Assembly: GCF_003070885.1 (NCBI RefSeq)
Contig: NZ_CP028913.1
Location: 496,001-560,000, forward strand
DNA length: 64,000 bases
Direction of reading: 5' to 3'
Origin: Agromyces badenianii
GTDB taxonomy: Bacteria; Actinomycetota; Actinomycetes; Actinomycetales; Microbacteriaceae
The position numbers and the translations under genes are program-made. The notes under the pieces were generated by a model. The model saw only the letters and a list, made by a program, of their open reading frames with translations, was not told the origin of the DNA and ran no database searches. This document shows positions 46,641 to 55,690 of this stretch, piece after piece. How positions within the stretch are numbered: position 1 is the stretch's first letter; each line of letters opens with the position of its first letter.

Positions 46641-47932
46641 GCGTCGACCCCGAAGAAGCCGCGCACCTCGGCGAGCGCCGCGGCGAAGCGGCGAACCTCG
46701 TCGGCCGTCGTGTAGACGTAGGCGCTCGCTCGCGTCGTGGCGCGCAGGCCGAGCCGCCGGTGCAGCGGCTGCGCGCAGTGGTGGCCGACCCGCACCGCGA
46801 TGCCCTGCGAGTCGAGGAACTGGCCGACGTCGTGGGCGTGCACGCCGGGCACGTCGACGCTCGCGAGGGCTGCACGCGGACTGCCGGGGGGCGGGCCGAC
46901 GAGCCGTACACCGGCGATGCGGGAGGTCTCCTCGACGAGCAGCTCGGCGAGCGCGGTCTCGTGCGCGTGCACGTTATGCATGCCGAGCGCCTCGAGATAC
47001 CGCACGGCCTCGGCGAGGGCCACGGCCTGCGACACCGGTTGCGTGCCGGCCTCGAAGCGCTGCGGAGACGGCAGGAACGACGCCGACTCCATCGTCACGG
47101 TCGTGATCGTCGAGCCGCCGGTGCGCGCGGGCGGCAGCGCGTCGAGCAGGTGCTCGCGGCCGTAGAGCACGCCGATGCCGGTCGGTCCGAGCATCTTGTG
47201 CGCCGAGAAGGCGGCGAAGTCGACGCCGAGCTCGGCGAAGTCGGTCGGCCGGTGCGGCACCGACTGGCAGGCGTCGAGCAGCACGAGGGCGCCGTGGCGG
47301 TGGGCGAGCTCGACGACGTCGGTGACGGGGGCGAGATACCCGGTGACGTTCGAGACGTGTGCGAAGGCGACGAGCCGGGTGCGGTCTCCGATGACGGATG
47401 CCGCGTCGTCGATCGACCACGTGCCGTCGTCGTCGACGGGGATCCAGCGGAGCGTCGCACCGGTCTTCGCGGCGAGCCGCTGCCATGGGATGAGGTCGGC
47501 GTGGTGCTCGGCCTCGGTCACCACGATCTCGTCGCCCGGCGCGAGCCGGAAGATCTCCGCTTCGGCGCCGCCGAGGCCGGCCGCGGCATCCGCCATGCCG
47601 AGCGCGACCATGTTGATCGCGTCCGTCGCGTTCAGGGTCCACACGATCTCGCGGGAGCCGGCCCCGACGAAGCGGGCCACCGTCTCGCGGGCCTCCTCGA
47701 AGGCCGTCGTCGAGGTGCCGACGAGCGTCGACGCGCCGCGATGCACGGCGGCGTTCGCCCGCTCGAGGTAGGCGCGTTCGGTGTCGAGCACCACGAGCGG
47801 GCGCTGCGCGGTCGCCCCGGAGTCGAGATACGCGAGCGGATGCCCGTTGAGCTGCTGATCGAGGTACGGGAAGTCCCGCCGAAGGTCCGTCGGCAGCAGA
47901 TCGTCGATGGTCGTCGTTCGGTCGAGGGTCAC
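46637..47932 (-). CDS. sufS: cysteine desulfurase SufS
   Basis: A 431-residue fold-type I PLP enzyme. The Schiff-base lysine is K246 in FSAHKMLGPTGIGVLYG, the PLP-stacking His is in EAEHHADLIPWQ, and the catalytic cysteine is C386 in GHHCAQPLHRRL, inside the short loop typical of group II desulfurases. It removes sulfur from cysteine and passes it to SufU for Fe-S cluster assembly. The first ~15 residues are an extension of the usual start. A divergent MarR gene begins 152 bases away. Confidence 0.95.
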   Translation of the reverse strand: MTLDRTTTIDDLLPTDLRRDFPYLDQQLNGHPLAYLDSGATAQRPLVVLDTERAYLERANAAVHRGASTLVGTSTTAFEEARETVARFVGAGSREIVWTLNATDAINMVALGMADAAAGLGGAEAEIFRLAPGDEIVVTEAEHHADLIPWQRLAAKTGATLRWIPVDDDGTWSIDDAASVIGDRTRLVAFAHVSNVTGYLAPVTDVVELAHRHGALVLLDACQSVPHRPTDFAELGVDFAAFSAHKMLGPTGIGVLYGREHLLDALPPARTGGSTITTVTMESASFLPSPQRFEAGTQPVSQAVALAEAVRYLEALGMHNVHAHETALAELLVEETSRIAGVRLVGPPPGSPRAALASVDVPGVHAHDVGQFLDSQGIAVRVGHHCAQPLHRRLGLRATTRASAYVYTTADEVRRFAAALAEVRGFFGVDA

Positions 47933-48084
47933 TGTTCCTCCCAGCGTGCCGAGGCGGGCGGATCCACTCGGCGGCTCACTACCAGTCTGACGCAGTTTCC
48001 GTCGGTCATCGCCGTCTGAGCGGTCAGCTGTCTTCGTCCGTCACGGGAGTGGGCGCGCGGTGCACGTGCGGGTACCGTGACGGT

Positions 48085-48597
48085 ATGCCCCGCAGTGCGA
48101 GCCAGCGTGGCGACCGCGATGACGAGGTCGACCTCTTGATCGACGCGTGGTCCCGTCGCCTCCCCGACGTCGACCTGACACCGCTCGACGTGATGTCGCG
48201 CCTGCGGCGAGTGGCGAATCGGCTGAGCCGGCTGCGGGCGGACGCGTTCAGCGGCGCCGGGCTCGCGGCGTGGGAGTTCGATGTGCTCGCCGCGCTCCGC
48301 CGCGAGGAGCCGCCGCACGAGTTCAGTCCGGCGCAACTGATCGGGGCCACCATGATCGGCAGCGCGGCGATGACGAACCGGCTCGACAACCTCACGCGCC
48401 GCGGTCTCGTCGAGCGGCGCCCGAACCCGCGTGACGGGCGCAGCGTGCTCGTGCGCCTCACCGCCGAGGGGGCGACTCGCGTCGACCACGCCATGCGGCT
48501 GCTCGCCGAACGCGAGGCCGAGGAGCTGCGCGGCCTCACCCGTGAGGAGCAGGCGACGCTCGCAGCACTGCTGCGCCGCCTCGCGCACGAGGGGTGA
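48085..48597 (+). CDS. MarR-family transcriptional regulator
   Basis: A protein of 170 residues from the ATG at 48085. The winged helix region is FSPAQLIGATMIGSAAMTNR, then LDNLTRRGLVERRPNPRDGR and SVLVRLTAEG, with the wing Asp-x-Arg intact. The dimerisation helices at both ends are typical. The neighbouring CPBP gene lies 90 bases downstream on the same strand and may be its target, or it may regulate itself; no clear palindrome was found upstream. Confidence 0.91.
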   Translation: MPRSASQRGDRDDEVDLLIDAWSRRLPDVDLTPLDVMSRLRRVANRLSRLRADAFSGAGLAAWEFDVLAALRREEPPHEFSPAQLIGATMIGSAAMTNRLDNLTRRGLVERRPNPRDGRSVLVRLTAEGATRVDHAMRLLAEREAEELRGLTREEQATLAALLRRLAHEG

Positions 48598-48687
48598 GCG
48601 GATGCCGCGGCATCCGCATATCGCCGACGGCATATCTCCGTCGTGCGGCGGATTCGCGAGTCGTGGCGCGCCGATAGCGTGGGTCGC

Positions 48688-49707
48688 GTGAGCGACGAGC
48701 AGACCGGCCCGACCATCTCGACGACGCCCGATTCCGCGGCGATGCCCGAAGCGCCCGTGCCTGACGCGGCGGCGGAACGCCGGCACGTGCCGTGGGCCGC
48801 CGTCGCCGTGTTCGCGGTCGTCTCGTGCGGGCTGGCGTGGCTCGTCGCCGCGCCGCTCTGGGCGCGCGGCCTGGGCATGACCGATCCGCTGCTCCTCGTG
48901 CTCGCGACCGTGATGATGCTCACGCCGGCGATCGCCACGGTCGCGGCGCTGCTCGTGGAGCGGCGACAGCGCGGCGAGCGCGGCGCCCGGGGCATCCTGC
49001 GCGAGCTCGGCATGTGGCCCCTCAAACCGGTGGGCCGCACGCTCGGCATCTCGGCCGCCGCCATCGTCGCGCTGCCGCTGCTCATCGCCACCGGGCTGCT
49101 CGTCGTCGGGCTGCTCGGTCTTGCCGAGTTCGACCTCGTCGGATTCTCGGGCTTCGAGGCGCAAGTCGCCGCCCAGCTACCGCCGGGCACGCCCGCCCCG
49201 CCCATCGTGCTGCTCGTGGTCATGCAGCTCGTGATGATCCCGATCGGGGCGATCATCAATGCGCCGTTCGCCTTCGGTGAGGAGGTCGGCTGGCGCGGCT
49301 GGCTGCTGCCCGCGCTCCGGCCGCTCGGCGTCTGGCCGGCACTGCTGATCTCGGGCGCGTTCTGGGGCTTCTGGCACTCGCCGCTCATTCTGCTCGGCTA
49401 CAACTTCGGCCTCACCGACATCACCGGCGTGCTGCTCATGATCCTCGCGTGCATGGTGCTCGGCGTGCTGCTCGGCTGGACCCGGCTGCGCACCGGCTCG
49501 GTGTGGCCGGCGGTGTTCGGGCACGGCGCCTTCAATGCGGCGGCGGGGCTCGGCCCGCTGCTCGTGGCCGCCGACTCCCCGGTGCCCCCGGCGTGGCTCG
49601 CGGGGCCGGCCGGCCTCATCACCTGCGCCGTGATGGCCGTGCTCGTCGCGGTGCTCGTCGCCGCGGGCCAATTCCGCCGCGACCGGCTCGACGCGCGTCT
49701 CGGCTGA
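48688..49707 (+). CDS. CPBP-family intramembrane metalloprotease
   Basis: A protein of 339 residues from GTG 48688. About eight membrane helices. The three CPBP/Abi motifs are in place: EEVGWRGWLLPAL (the Glu-Glu and Arg), FWGFWHSPL (His) and HGAFNAAAG (His). Such proteases process prenylated or other membrane proteins; in some bacteria they give self-immunity to bacteriocins. The N-terminal ~30 residues are polar and Pro/Ala-rich. No bacteriocin gene is near, so the substrate is unknown. Confidence 0.9.
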   Translation: MSDEQTGPTISTTPDSAAMPEAPVPDAAAERRHVPWAAVAVFAVVSCGLAWLVAAPLWARGLGMTDPLLLVLATVMMLTPAIATVAALLVERRQRGERGARGILRELGMWPLKPVGRTLGISAAAIVALPLLIATGLLVVGLLGLAEFDLVGFSGFEAQVAAQLPPGTPAPPIVLLVVMQLVMIPIGAIINAPFAFGEEVGWRGWLLPALRPLGVWPALLISGAFWGFWHSPLILLGYNFGLTDITGVLLMILACMVLGVLLGWTRLRTGSVWPAVFGHGAFNAAAGLGPLLVAADSPVPPAWLAGPAGLITCAVMAVLVAVLVAAGQFRRDRLDARLG

Positions 49708-49710
49708 GGG

Positions 49711-50637
49711 CTACCGCCCCTCGTACCAGCGCAGCACCCGCAGGGCGCGCACGGTGTTCCATCGGCTCGGCTCGCCCTCGGGCGCGTCGACGGCGAAGTG
49801 GACCTCGCCGCGCCATGGCGAGCCGGCGGGCCAGCGGCCGTCGCCGCCTCCCTGCGAGACCACGAGATCGATCGCGTCGGCGATGCGCGGATCGGGTCGC
49901 TCGTGGGCGGTGCGGAAGTAGTCGAGCGAGCGCAGCACGTCGTACACCCAGTACGGCGGGAAGATGAGGTTCGCATAGCGGGGCAACACGATCTCACCCG
50001 TCGAGCGACGGCGGAACAGACCGCGCTCGAGCAGGTACTCCTCACCGCGACGACGGGATGCCGCGATCTCGGGCGGTGCGCCGGGCACGGCCTGCTCGTA
50101 GGCCAGCAGCCCCTCGAGCACGCAGAGCGTCGAGTCGAACGAGGAGCGGTCCGACTCCTCGCGCGGCTCGCAGTTCCAGCCGTCGTCGTCGAGCTGCTCC
50201 TGCAACAGCCGGGGGATGATGCGGTCGCTGCCCGCACCGAGCTCGCCGAAGTAGGCCGCCAGGGCCAGCACCCCGCCGTTGACGCACTCCTCGACCTCGC
50301 CGTGGAAGTAGGGCAGATCGCCCCACTCCCTCCAGACCACCCCGTCGCGAACCCGAGCGATCGCCGACCGGGTCTGCGGGGCATCCGGGTCGATGCCCAG
50401 CCGCCGCAGCAGGTGCAGCGTCCAGGTGACGCTCGTGCGCGCCCCGTCGATGCCGTACTCATCGCCGCCCCAGTAGCCGTCGCCGGACTGCAGGGCGAGC
50501 AGCTTCGCGCCCCAGCCCTCGGTGGCGATGCGAGCGCGCTCAGCGGCGACCTCGCCGGGCGGGGCGTCGAGCAGGTCGCGCATGACCTGCCAGCGGATCG
50601 ATGGGTCGGAGTCGAGCAGCCATTCGGTGACATCCAT
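49711..50637 (-). CDS. alpha/alpha-toroid (squalene-cyclase/prenyltransferase-like) protein
   Basis: A 308-residue soluble protein with repeated helical pairs of the prenyltransferase/squalene-cyclase toroid, for example LLALQSGDGYWGGDEYG and DDDGWNCEP, QW-like motifs, and SQGGGDGRWPAGSPW near the end. The DxDD catalytic motif of true cyclases is absent, so it is probably a binding or unknown-enzyme member. It is the last gene of the minus-strand monooxygenase unit, separated from the 67-residue ORF by 60 bases. It may belong to that unit by transcription only. Confidence 0.75.
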   Translation of the reverse strand: MDVTEWLLDSDPSIRWQVMRDLLDAPPGEVAAERARIATEGWGAKLLALQSGDGYWGGDEYGIDGARTSVTWTLHLLRRLGIDPDAPQTRSAIARVRDGVVWREWGDLPYFHGEVEECVNGGVLALAAYFGELGAGSDRIIPRLLQEQLDDDGWNCEPREESDRSSFDSTLCVLEGLLAYEQAVPGAPPEIAASRRRGEEYLLERGLFRRRSTGEIVLPRYANLIFPPYWVYDVLRSLDYFRTAHERPDPRIADAIDLVVSQGGGDGRWPAGSPWRGEVHFAVDAPEGEPSRWNTVRALRVLRWYEGR

Positions 50638-50697
50638 CCGCCCATCGTGGCGAACTTCGGCCGATGGGGCCAGTGGTCGTGCGGCCGCCCGACGGGT

Positions 50698-50901
50698 TCA
50701 AGGTGTTCGTCTGCGGCGGGCCCGGTCGAGCGCCGGCGTGAGGTCTTCGCCGTCGACGATGGCGGGCTCGCGGCCTGCGGCGCCGACGCGCGCCGAGGCA
50801 TCCGCTCGCTGCCGTTCGCGCTCTGCGGAACGCACCGAGCGCACGATGCGGTAGGCGCGCGGGCCGTGGGCGCGGGCGTACCAGTGCAACAGGTCAGACA
50901 C
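50698..50901 (-). CDS. 67-residue coupled ORF after the monooxygenase genes
   Basis: A small protein from GTG 50901 with GGAGAG five bases upstream. It overlaps the end of the monooxygenase gene by eight bases, a clear sign of coupling. It begins MSDLLHWYARAHGPRAYRIV and is then Arg/Ala/Glu-rich, with a basic end (RARRRRTP). No membrane segment, signal or known family. It may be a small partner of the flavin enzymes. Confidence 0.6.
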   Translation of the reverse strand: MSDLLHWYARAHGPRAYRIVRSVRSAERERQRADASARVGAAGREPAIVDGEDLTPALDRARRRRTP

Positions 50902-52231
50902 GGGTCTCTCCGATCGATGCGGCGACTCGGGGTCGCTCGAGGCCGAACCGCTCGCGGAGCGTGCGCTCCTCGTAACCGGTTCGAGTGAGGCCGCGCCGCT
51001 GGAGTTCGGGCACGACGAGGTCGACGAAACGGTGGATGCCGCTCGGCAGGGTGAGGAACTGCACGATGAAGCCGTCGGCGGCGCCGCCGCGGAAGCGCGC
51101 CTCCATCTCGTCGGCGACCCGCTGCGGGGTGCCGACGACCGTCTGCTCGCGGAACGCACGCGCGTAGAGCTCGCGTGCCGTCACCCGGTCGGCGGCTCGC
51201 GACCACTCGGCCAGCCGATTCGGCGACCGCGACTCGTTCGAGGTGTCGGTGTCGGGCCGGTACGTGAACGGCTCGTCGGCCGAACGCCCCGTGAGATCCT
51301 GGCCGACCGTGTGCGAGACGTCTTCGACGATGAGGGTGTCGGGCGTCGAGGCGAGCAGCTCCTCGGCGAGATCCTCGGCCTCGGCGCGCGACGACGCCAC
51401 GACCGGGCGGATCGACGGGAGGATCGCGAACCGATCGGGGTCTCGGCCGTGGTCGACGACGCGCGCCTTCAGCCCGGCGTAGAAGGCCTGCGCCTCGCCG
51501 AGCGGCTGCCAGCGGGTGAAGACGGCATCGGCGGTCGATGCCGCGAGGTCTTGCCCGGCGGGCGAGCCGCCGGCCTGGAACTGCACCGGGTGCCCCTGCG
51601 GCGGACGCGTGATGTTGAGCGGCCCCCGCACCGTGAAGAATTCGCCCCGGTGGTCGGTCGTCGTGAGCTTCGAGGCATCCGCGAACCGGCCCGAGACCTT
51701 GTCGGCGAGGATCGCCTCGTCGCCCCAGCTGTCCCAGAGCCGCTCGACGACGCGCACGAACTCGGCGCCGCGCTCGTAGCGGCGCGAATGGTCGAGGTGC
51801 GCGTCGCCGCCGAAGTTGCGGGCCTCCTCGTCGTAGCGGGAGGTGACGAGGTTCCACCCGGCGCGGCCGCCGCTCAAGTGATCGAGCGAGGCGAGCGCAC
51901 GGGCCACGTGGTACGGCTCGTTGTACGTCGTCGACACGGTCGCGGCGAGGCCGATGTGCCGAGTGTGCGCGACGAGCGCCGAGAGCAGCGTGAGCGGCTC
52001 GGGTCGCACCTGGCTGTAGTGGTCGATGCCCGAGGGGTAACGGTCCCAGAGGTAGAGCCCGTCGGCGAGGAAGATCGTGTCGAACACGCCGCGCTCGGCC
52101 GTGCGGGCGAAGTCCGCGTAGAAGTCGGGGTCGAGGTGCCGGTCGGGTTCGGCACTCGGATGCCGCCAGCCCGTGACGTGCGCACCGCCCGGGTGGAAGA
52201 GGAACGCGCCGAGCAGGAGTCGACGGGTCAT
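50894..52231 (-). CDS. FMN-dependent monooxygenase, NtaA/SnaA/DmoA type (copy A)
   Basis: A 445-residue luciferase-like TIM-barrel protein. Features of the NtaA/SnaA/DszA/DmoA group are FHPGGAHVTGWRHPSA at the start, DTIFLADGLYLWDRYPSG, YNEPYHVARALASLDHLSGG and GHPVQFQAGGSPAGQDLAA. The group oxidises organosulfur or nitrogen compounds with FMNH2 supplied by a separate reductase. Its start overlaps the stop of copy B by four bases. Copies A and B share many identical blocks (for example YNEPYHVAR) and are a tandem duplication. Confidence 0.9.
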   Translation of the reverse strand: MTRRLLLGAFLFHPGGAHVTGWRHPSAEPDRHLDPDFYADFARTAERGVFDTIFLADGLYLWDRYPSGIDHYSQVRPEPLTLLSALVAHTRHIGLAATVSTTYNEPYHVARALASLDHLSGGRAGWNLVTSRYDEEARNFGGDAHLDHSRRYERGAEFVRVVERLWDSWGDEAILADKVSGRFADASKLTTTDHRGEFFTVRGPLNITRPPQGHPVQFQAGGSPAGQDLAASTADAVFTRWQPLGEAQAFYAGLKARVVDHGRDPDRFAILPSIRPVVASSRAEAEDLAEELLASTPDTLIVEDVSHTVGQDLTGRSADEPFTYRPDTDTSNESRSPNRLAEWSRAADRVTARELYARAFREQTVVGTPQRVADEMEARFRGGAADGFIVQFLTLPSGIHRFVDLVVPELQRRGLTRTGYEERTLRERFGLERPRVAASIGETRV

Positions 52232-53556
52232 GCGACGTACCGTCCTTCGGGTCGGGCGAGCCCGAGGTGCTCGCGCAGGGTGTCGCCGGCGTAGCCCGCC
52301 GGGTGGATGCCGGCATCGGTCAGCCGAGGGATGACGTCGGCGACGAAATCCTCGATCGTGTCGGGCAGGGTCGGGAACATGAGGATGAAGCCGTCGGCGG
52401 CCCGTCGTTGATAGCGCTCCGCGATCCACTCGGCGAGCGAGTCGGGCGTGCCGAGGCGGAAGCGACGTCGCAGCAGCTCGGTGTACAGCTCGCGCAACGT
52501 GTACGGCCGCTCGGCGAGGAGCGACGCGATCCACGCGTAGAACGACTGCGACTGGTTGAACCCCGCGACGTCGAAGTCGAACTCGAAGAGTTCGTCGGGG
52601 TCGCGCTCGCCGAGGTCGGCGCCGAGGTGGTGCGATAGCAGGTCGAGCGACACCCGGTCAGGCGTGAGCGAGGCGAGCTCGCGGAACTTCTCCTCGGCCT
52701 CGGCATCGGTGCGCCCGATGATCGGCGACAGCGCCGGCAGCACGAGCAGCGCGTCGGCCGCTCGGCCGGCGCGTCGCGCACGGAGCTTGTAGTCGGCGTA
52801 GAGGCGCCGCGCGCCGGTGAGGTCGTCGGGGCTCAGCGTGAACACCGCCTCGGCGGTGCGGCCCGCGAGGGCGCGACCGGCCTCGGATGCACCGGCCTGG
52901 AAGAGCGGCGGGTGCCCCTGCGGCGGCCTCGGGATGTTGAGCGGGCCGCGTACCGAGAGGAACTCCCCGGCGTGGTCGAGCACGTGCAGCTTGGCGCGGT
53001 CGGCGAAGACGCCGCTCGCGCGGTCGTAGCGGAACGCGTCGTCGTCCCAGCTGTCCCAGAGGCCAGTGACGACGTCGACGAACTCCTCGCCCCGCCGATA
53101 GCGCACGGGGTGGTCGAGGTTCGACTCCCGGCCGAAGTTGCGGGCCTCCTCGTCGCTCGCACTCGTGACGAGGTTCCACGCCGCCCGCCCGCGGCTGAGA
53201 TGATCGAGCGAGGCGAGCTTGCGCGCCACGTGGTACGGCTCGTTGTACGTCGTCGACACGGTCGCCGCGAGCCCGATCTTCGTCGTGACCTGCGACAGCG
53301 CCGAGAGCAGGGTGAACGGCTCGAGCCGCACGTTGACGCCGTGGTCGATGCCCGAGGCGAAGCGGTCCCACACGTAGAGCTCGTCGGCCACGAAGACGGT
53401 CGCGAACCGCCCCGCCTCGGCGGTCTGCGCGAACCGCGTGTAGTAGTCGAGGTCGAAGAAGTCGCCCGGCCGCGCGGCGGGGCTGCGCCAGCTCGTGACG
53501 TGCTCGCCGCCGGGATAGAAGAATCCCGCGCCGAGCACGAGTTGACGACGGCTCAT
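52228..53556 (-). CDS. FMN-dependent monooxygenase, NtaA/SnaA/DmoA type (copy B)
   Basis: A 442-residue paralogue of copy A with the same domain layout: FYPGGEHVTSWRSPAA, ATVFVADELYVWDRFASG, YNEPYHVARKLASLDHLSRG and GHPPLFQAGASEAGRALAG. Divergence between the copies is greatest in the C-terminal third, which shapes the substrate pocket in this family, so the two enzymes probably act on different or successive substrates. It is coupled by four-base overlaps to genes on both sides. Confidence 0.9.
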   Translation of the reverse strand: MSRRQLVLGAGFFYPGGEHVTSWRSPAARPGDFFDLDYYTRFAQTAEAGRFATVFVADELYVWDRFASGIDHGVNVRLEPFTLLSALSQVTTKIGLAATVSTTYNEPYHVARKLASLDHLSRGRAAWNLVTSASDEEARNFGRESNLDHPVRYRRGEEFVDVVTGLWDSWDDDAFRYDRASGVFADRAKLHVLDHAGEFLSVRGPLNIPRPPQGHPPLFQAGASEAGRALAGRTAEAVFTLSPDDLTGARRLYADYKLRARRAGRAADALLVLPALSPIIGRTDAEAEEKFRELASLTPDRVSLDLLSHHLGADLGERDPDELFEFDFDVAGFNQSQSFYAWIASLLAERPYTLRELYTELLRRRFRLGTPDSLAEWIAERYQRRAADGFILMFPTLPDTIEDFVADVIPRLTDAGIHPAGYAGDTLREHLGLARPEGRYVA

Positions 53557-54572
53557 ACGAGCGCCTCCTCACGGTGGTCGGCGCCGGCCCAGCCGAGCGC
53601 CGGCGCGACCTCGGTCACGAACGCCTCGAGGGCGTCGTGCCGGGCGGCGAACGAGGAGTAGAGCAGTTCCACCTGCACCTGCAGGTGCGTCGCGAAGGCG
53701 AAGGCCGGCTGGGTCGAGATCGACTCGATGAGATCGTCGGATGCCCCGTAGTGGATGTTCAGCGAAGCGGCCTTCTCTTCGAGCGTGGTCGCCGGGGGCA
53801 GGAACTCCCTGCCCCATTCCCACTTGCGGAGGATGCCCGCCTCGGCCTCGCGGAGCCCCGTCGCCCGGTCCTTCGCCGGGTAGATGAGCGCCGACAGGCC
53901 GACCCTGGGCGAGCGCCCGTCGGGCAGCGCCTCGTGGTAGGCCGCCGCCGTCACCTCGGCGGGGATCGTCTGCGTCGTGCCGATGAGCACGCCGTGGCCG
54001 GCGCGGGCGGCGAGGCGCGCGCTGCGGTCGGTCAGCGTCGCCTCCCAGAGCCGGTCGCCGAGCGACGTGCGCGGCGGAAACAGCGTGTCGCCGTTCGCGT
54101 TCAGGCCGGCGCCGCGCAGCGCGGCCTCGAGGATGGCGAGGTCGTGGCGGTAGAGCGTGCGCTGTTCGTCGGCGTCGCCGGCGATCGTGCGCCCGAAGGC
54201 CTCCGCGAGCCCGGGCATCCCGCCGCCGTTGGCGACACCGAGTTCGACGCGTCCGCCGCTCAGCACGTCGAGCACCGCGGCATCCTCTGCAACCCGCACG
54301 ACGCTCTCGAGCGGCAGGGTCACCGCCGCAGTGCCGAGCCGCAGCGACCGGGTGCGTGAGGCGAGCGCGGCGAGGAACACGAAGGGCGACGGCAGGCCGC
54401 CGGCACGGCGGCCGTCGGCGCCCTGCAAGTGGAACTGCCGCACCCAGGCGTAGCCGAACCCGAGGCGCTCCGCGTGCACGAAGAGGTCGAGGAACTCGTC
54501 GTAGGCGCCGTCGCCGGCGTCGTCCTCCTCTGCGAAGTGCGCGAACAGGCCGAGCTGTAGACCGTGTGTCAT
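53553..54572 (-). CDS. luciferase-like flavin oxidoreductase (LLM class)
   Basis: A 339-residue bacterial-luciferase-type monooxygenase from a different subgroup than copies A and B. It starts MTHGLQLGLFAHFAEEDDAG and has GFGYAWVRQFHLQGADG, LRLGTAAVTLPLE and VLDVLSGGRVELGVANGG. It is the first gene of the minus-strand unit (54572 down to 49711), divergent from the DUF427-transporter unit. It probably shares the reduced flavin pool. Confidence 0.88.
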   Translation of the reverse strand: MTHGLQLGLFAHFAEEDDAGDGAYDEFLDLFVHAERLGFGYAWVRQFHLQGADGRRAGGLPSPFVFLAALASRTRSLRLGTAAVTLPLESVVRVAEDAAVLDVLSGGRVELGVANGGGMPGLAEAFGRTIAGDADEQRTLYRHDLAILEAALRGAGLNANGDTLFPPRTSLGDRLWEATLTDRSARLAARAGHGVLIGTTQTIPAEVTAAAYHEALPDGRSPRVGLSALIYPAKDRATGLREAEAGILRKWEWGREFLPPATTLEEKAASLNIHYGASDDLIESISTQPAFAFATHLQVQVELLYSSFAARHDALEAFVTEVAPALGWAGADHREEALV

Positions 54573-54661
54573 TTCTCCTCCGGGTGATGGCTCACTCGTC
54601 GAGGTGTTCGAGGCGAGGTAGGACGAGACGCTAACCCCGCCGACGTCTCATCGGGCACGGA

Positions 54662-54730
54662 TGACGGCAGATGACCGGTTCTCGAAACACCCGGTAACGG
54701 GCCGTCGACACATGCCGTCACCATGTGTCG
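54662..54730. promoter_or_regulatory. regulatory elements in the divergent promoter of the sulfur cluster
   Basis: Inside the 282-bp divergent gap, CGACACATG (54706-54714) and CATGTGTCG (54722-54730) form a perfect 9-bp inverted repeat with 7-base spacing, an operator-like site. CCCGGTAACGGG (54690-54701) is a second near-palindrome. TGACGGCA-N-ATGACC at 54662-54676 recurs at 60758-60772 before metY. No regulator gene is in the cluster. Confidence 0.55.
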
Positions 54731-54854
54731 AAATGCGTGGTCATCAGGCGTCTTCATGCGTGCATGCCGCAGCGGCCGCGCTAGCGTCGCCACCACTGCG
54801 ACCGAACACGCCGGTCGTCGCGACCACCGACCACACCGACTCCAGGGGCCAGAC

Positions 54855-55646
54855 ATGACCGTGACCAGCACCACCGAGAACCTCGTTCGACGGTTCGCCG
54901 AATACCCGGCGACGTGGAGCTACGAGCCGAGCGCCCGCTGGGTGCGTGGCTTCGTCGGCGACACGGCGATCGTCGACAGCCGCGAGCAGATCCTCGTGTG
55001 GGAGCCCCGGCACAAGGTGCCCGAATACGGCTTCCCGATCGCCGACGTGCGCACCGAGCTGCTCACGCCCTCCGACGCTCCCGAACCCGACCTCGCCTAC
55101 TACCGACCCCGCCGCCCGGTGCGCCAGTGGTTCGACCTGCGCGACGGCGACCGCGTCATCCGCCACGCCGCCTGGCAGTGGGACCTGCCCGAGCTCGAGG
55201 GCTACCTCGGCGTCACGTGGTTCCCCGGCGTGCTCGATCGCTGGCTCGAGGAGGACGAGGTGGTGTTCGCCCACCCCCGCGACCCGCACAACCGGGTCGA
55301 CGCCTTGCCGAGCAGCCGGCACGTCGTCGTGCGCCATGGCGACCGGGTGCTCGCCGAGAGCACTTCGCCCGTCGTCGTGTACGAGACGGGACTGCCGCCC
55401 CGCTACTACCTGCCGCGTGAAGACGTGCGGCTCGAGCTGCTCACGCCGACGGACACCTGGAGCGAGTGCCCGTACAAGGGGTACGCGACCGACTACTGGA
55501 GCACGGAGCATCCCGAGCCGATCGCCGACATCGCCTGGTCGTATCCCGAGCCGTCGATTCCCGCCATCGCGGGCTTCATCGCCTTCTACAGCGAGCGACT
55601 CGAGGTCACCGTCGACGGGCAGCGGGTCACCCCGCCCGCCGCCTGA
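54855..55646 (+). CDS. protein with two DUF427 domains
   Basis: A protein of 263 residues from the ATG at 54855. Two DUF427 units are visible: residues ~10-110 (WVRGFVGDTAIVDSREQILVWEP) and ~145-260 (HVVVRHGDRVLAESTSPVVVYETG, then RYYLPREDVRLELL and CPYKGYATDYW). DUF427 forms a small beta-barrel of unknown function that often accompanies luciferase-like oxidoreductases. It is the first gene of the plus-strand unit and precedes the transporter by 44 bases. Confidence 0.88.
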   Translation: MTVTSTTENLVRRFAEYPATWSYEPSARWVRGFVGDTAIVDSREQILVWEPRHKVPEYGFPIADVRTELLTPSDAPEPDLAYYRPRRPVRQWFDLRDGDRVIRHAAWQWDLPELEGYLGVTWFPGVLDRWLEEDEVVFAHPRDPHNRVDALPSSRHVVVRHGDRVLAESTSPVVVYETGLPPRYYLPREDVRLELLTPTDTWSECPYKGYATDYWSTEHPEPIADIAWSYPEPSIPAIAGFIAFYSERLEVTVDGQRVTPPAA

Positions 55647-55690
55647 CACCCATCCCGTCGGCAACACCCACCACCAAGAGGAGAACCCCC

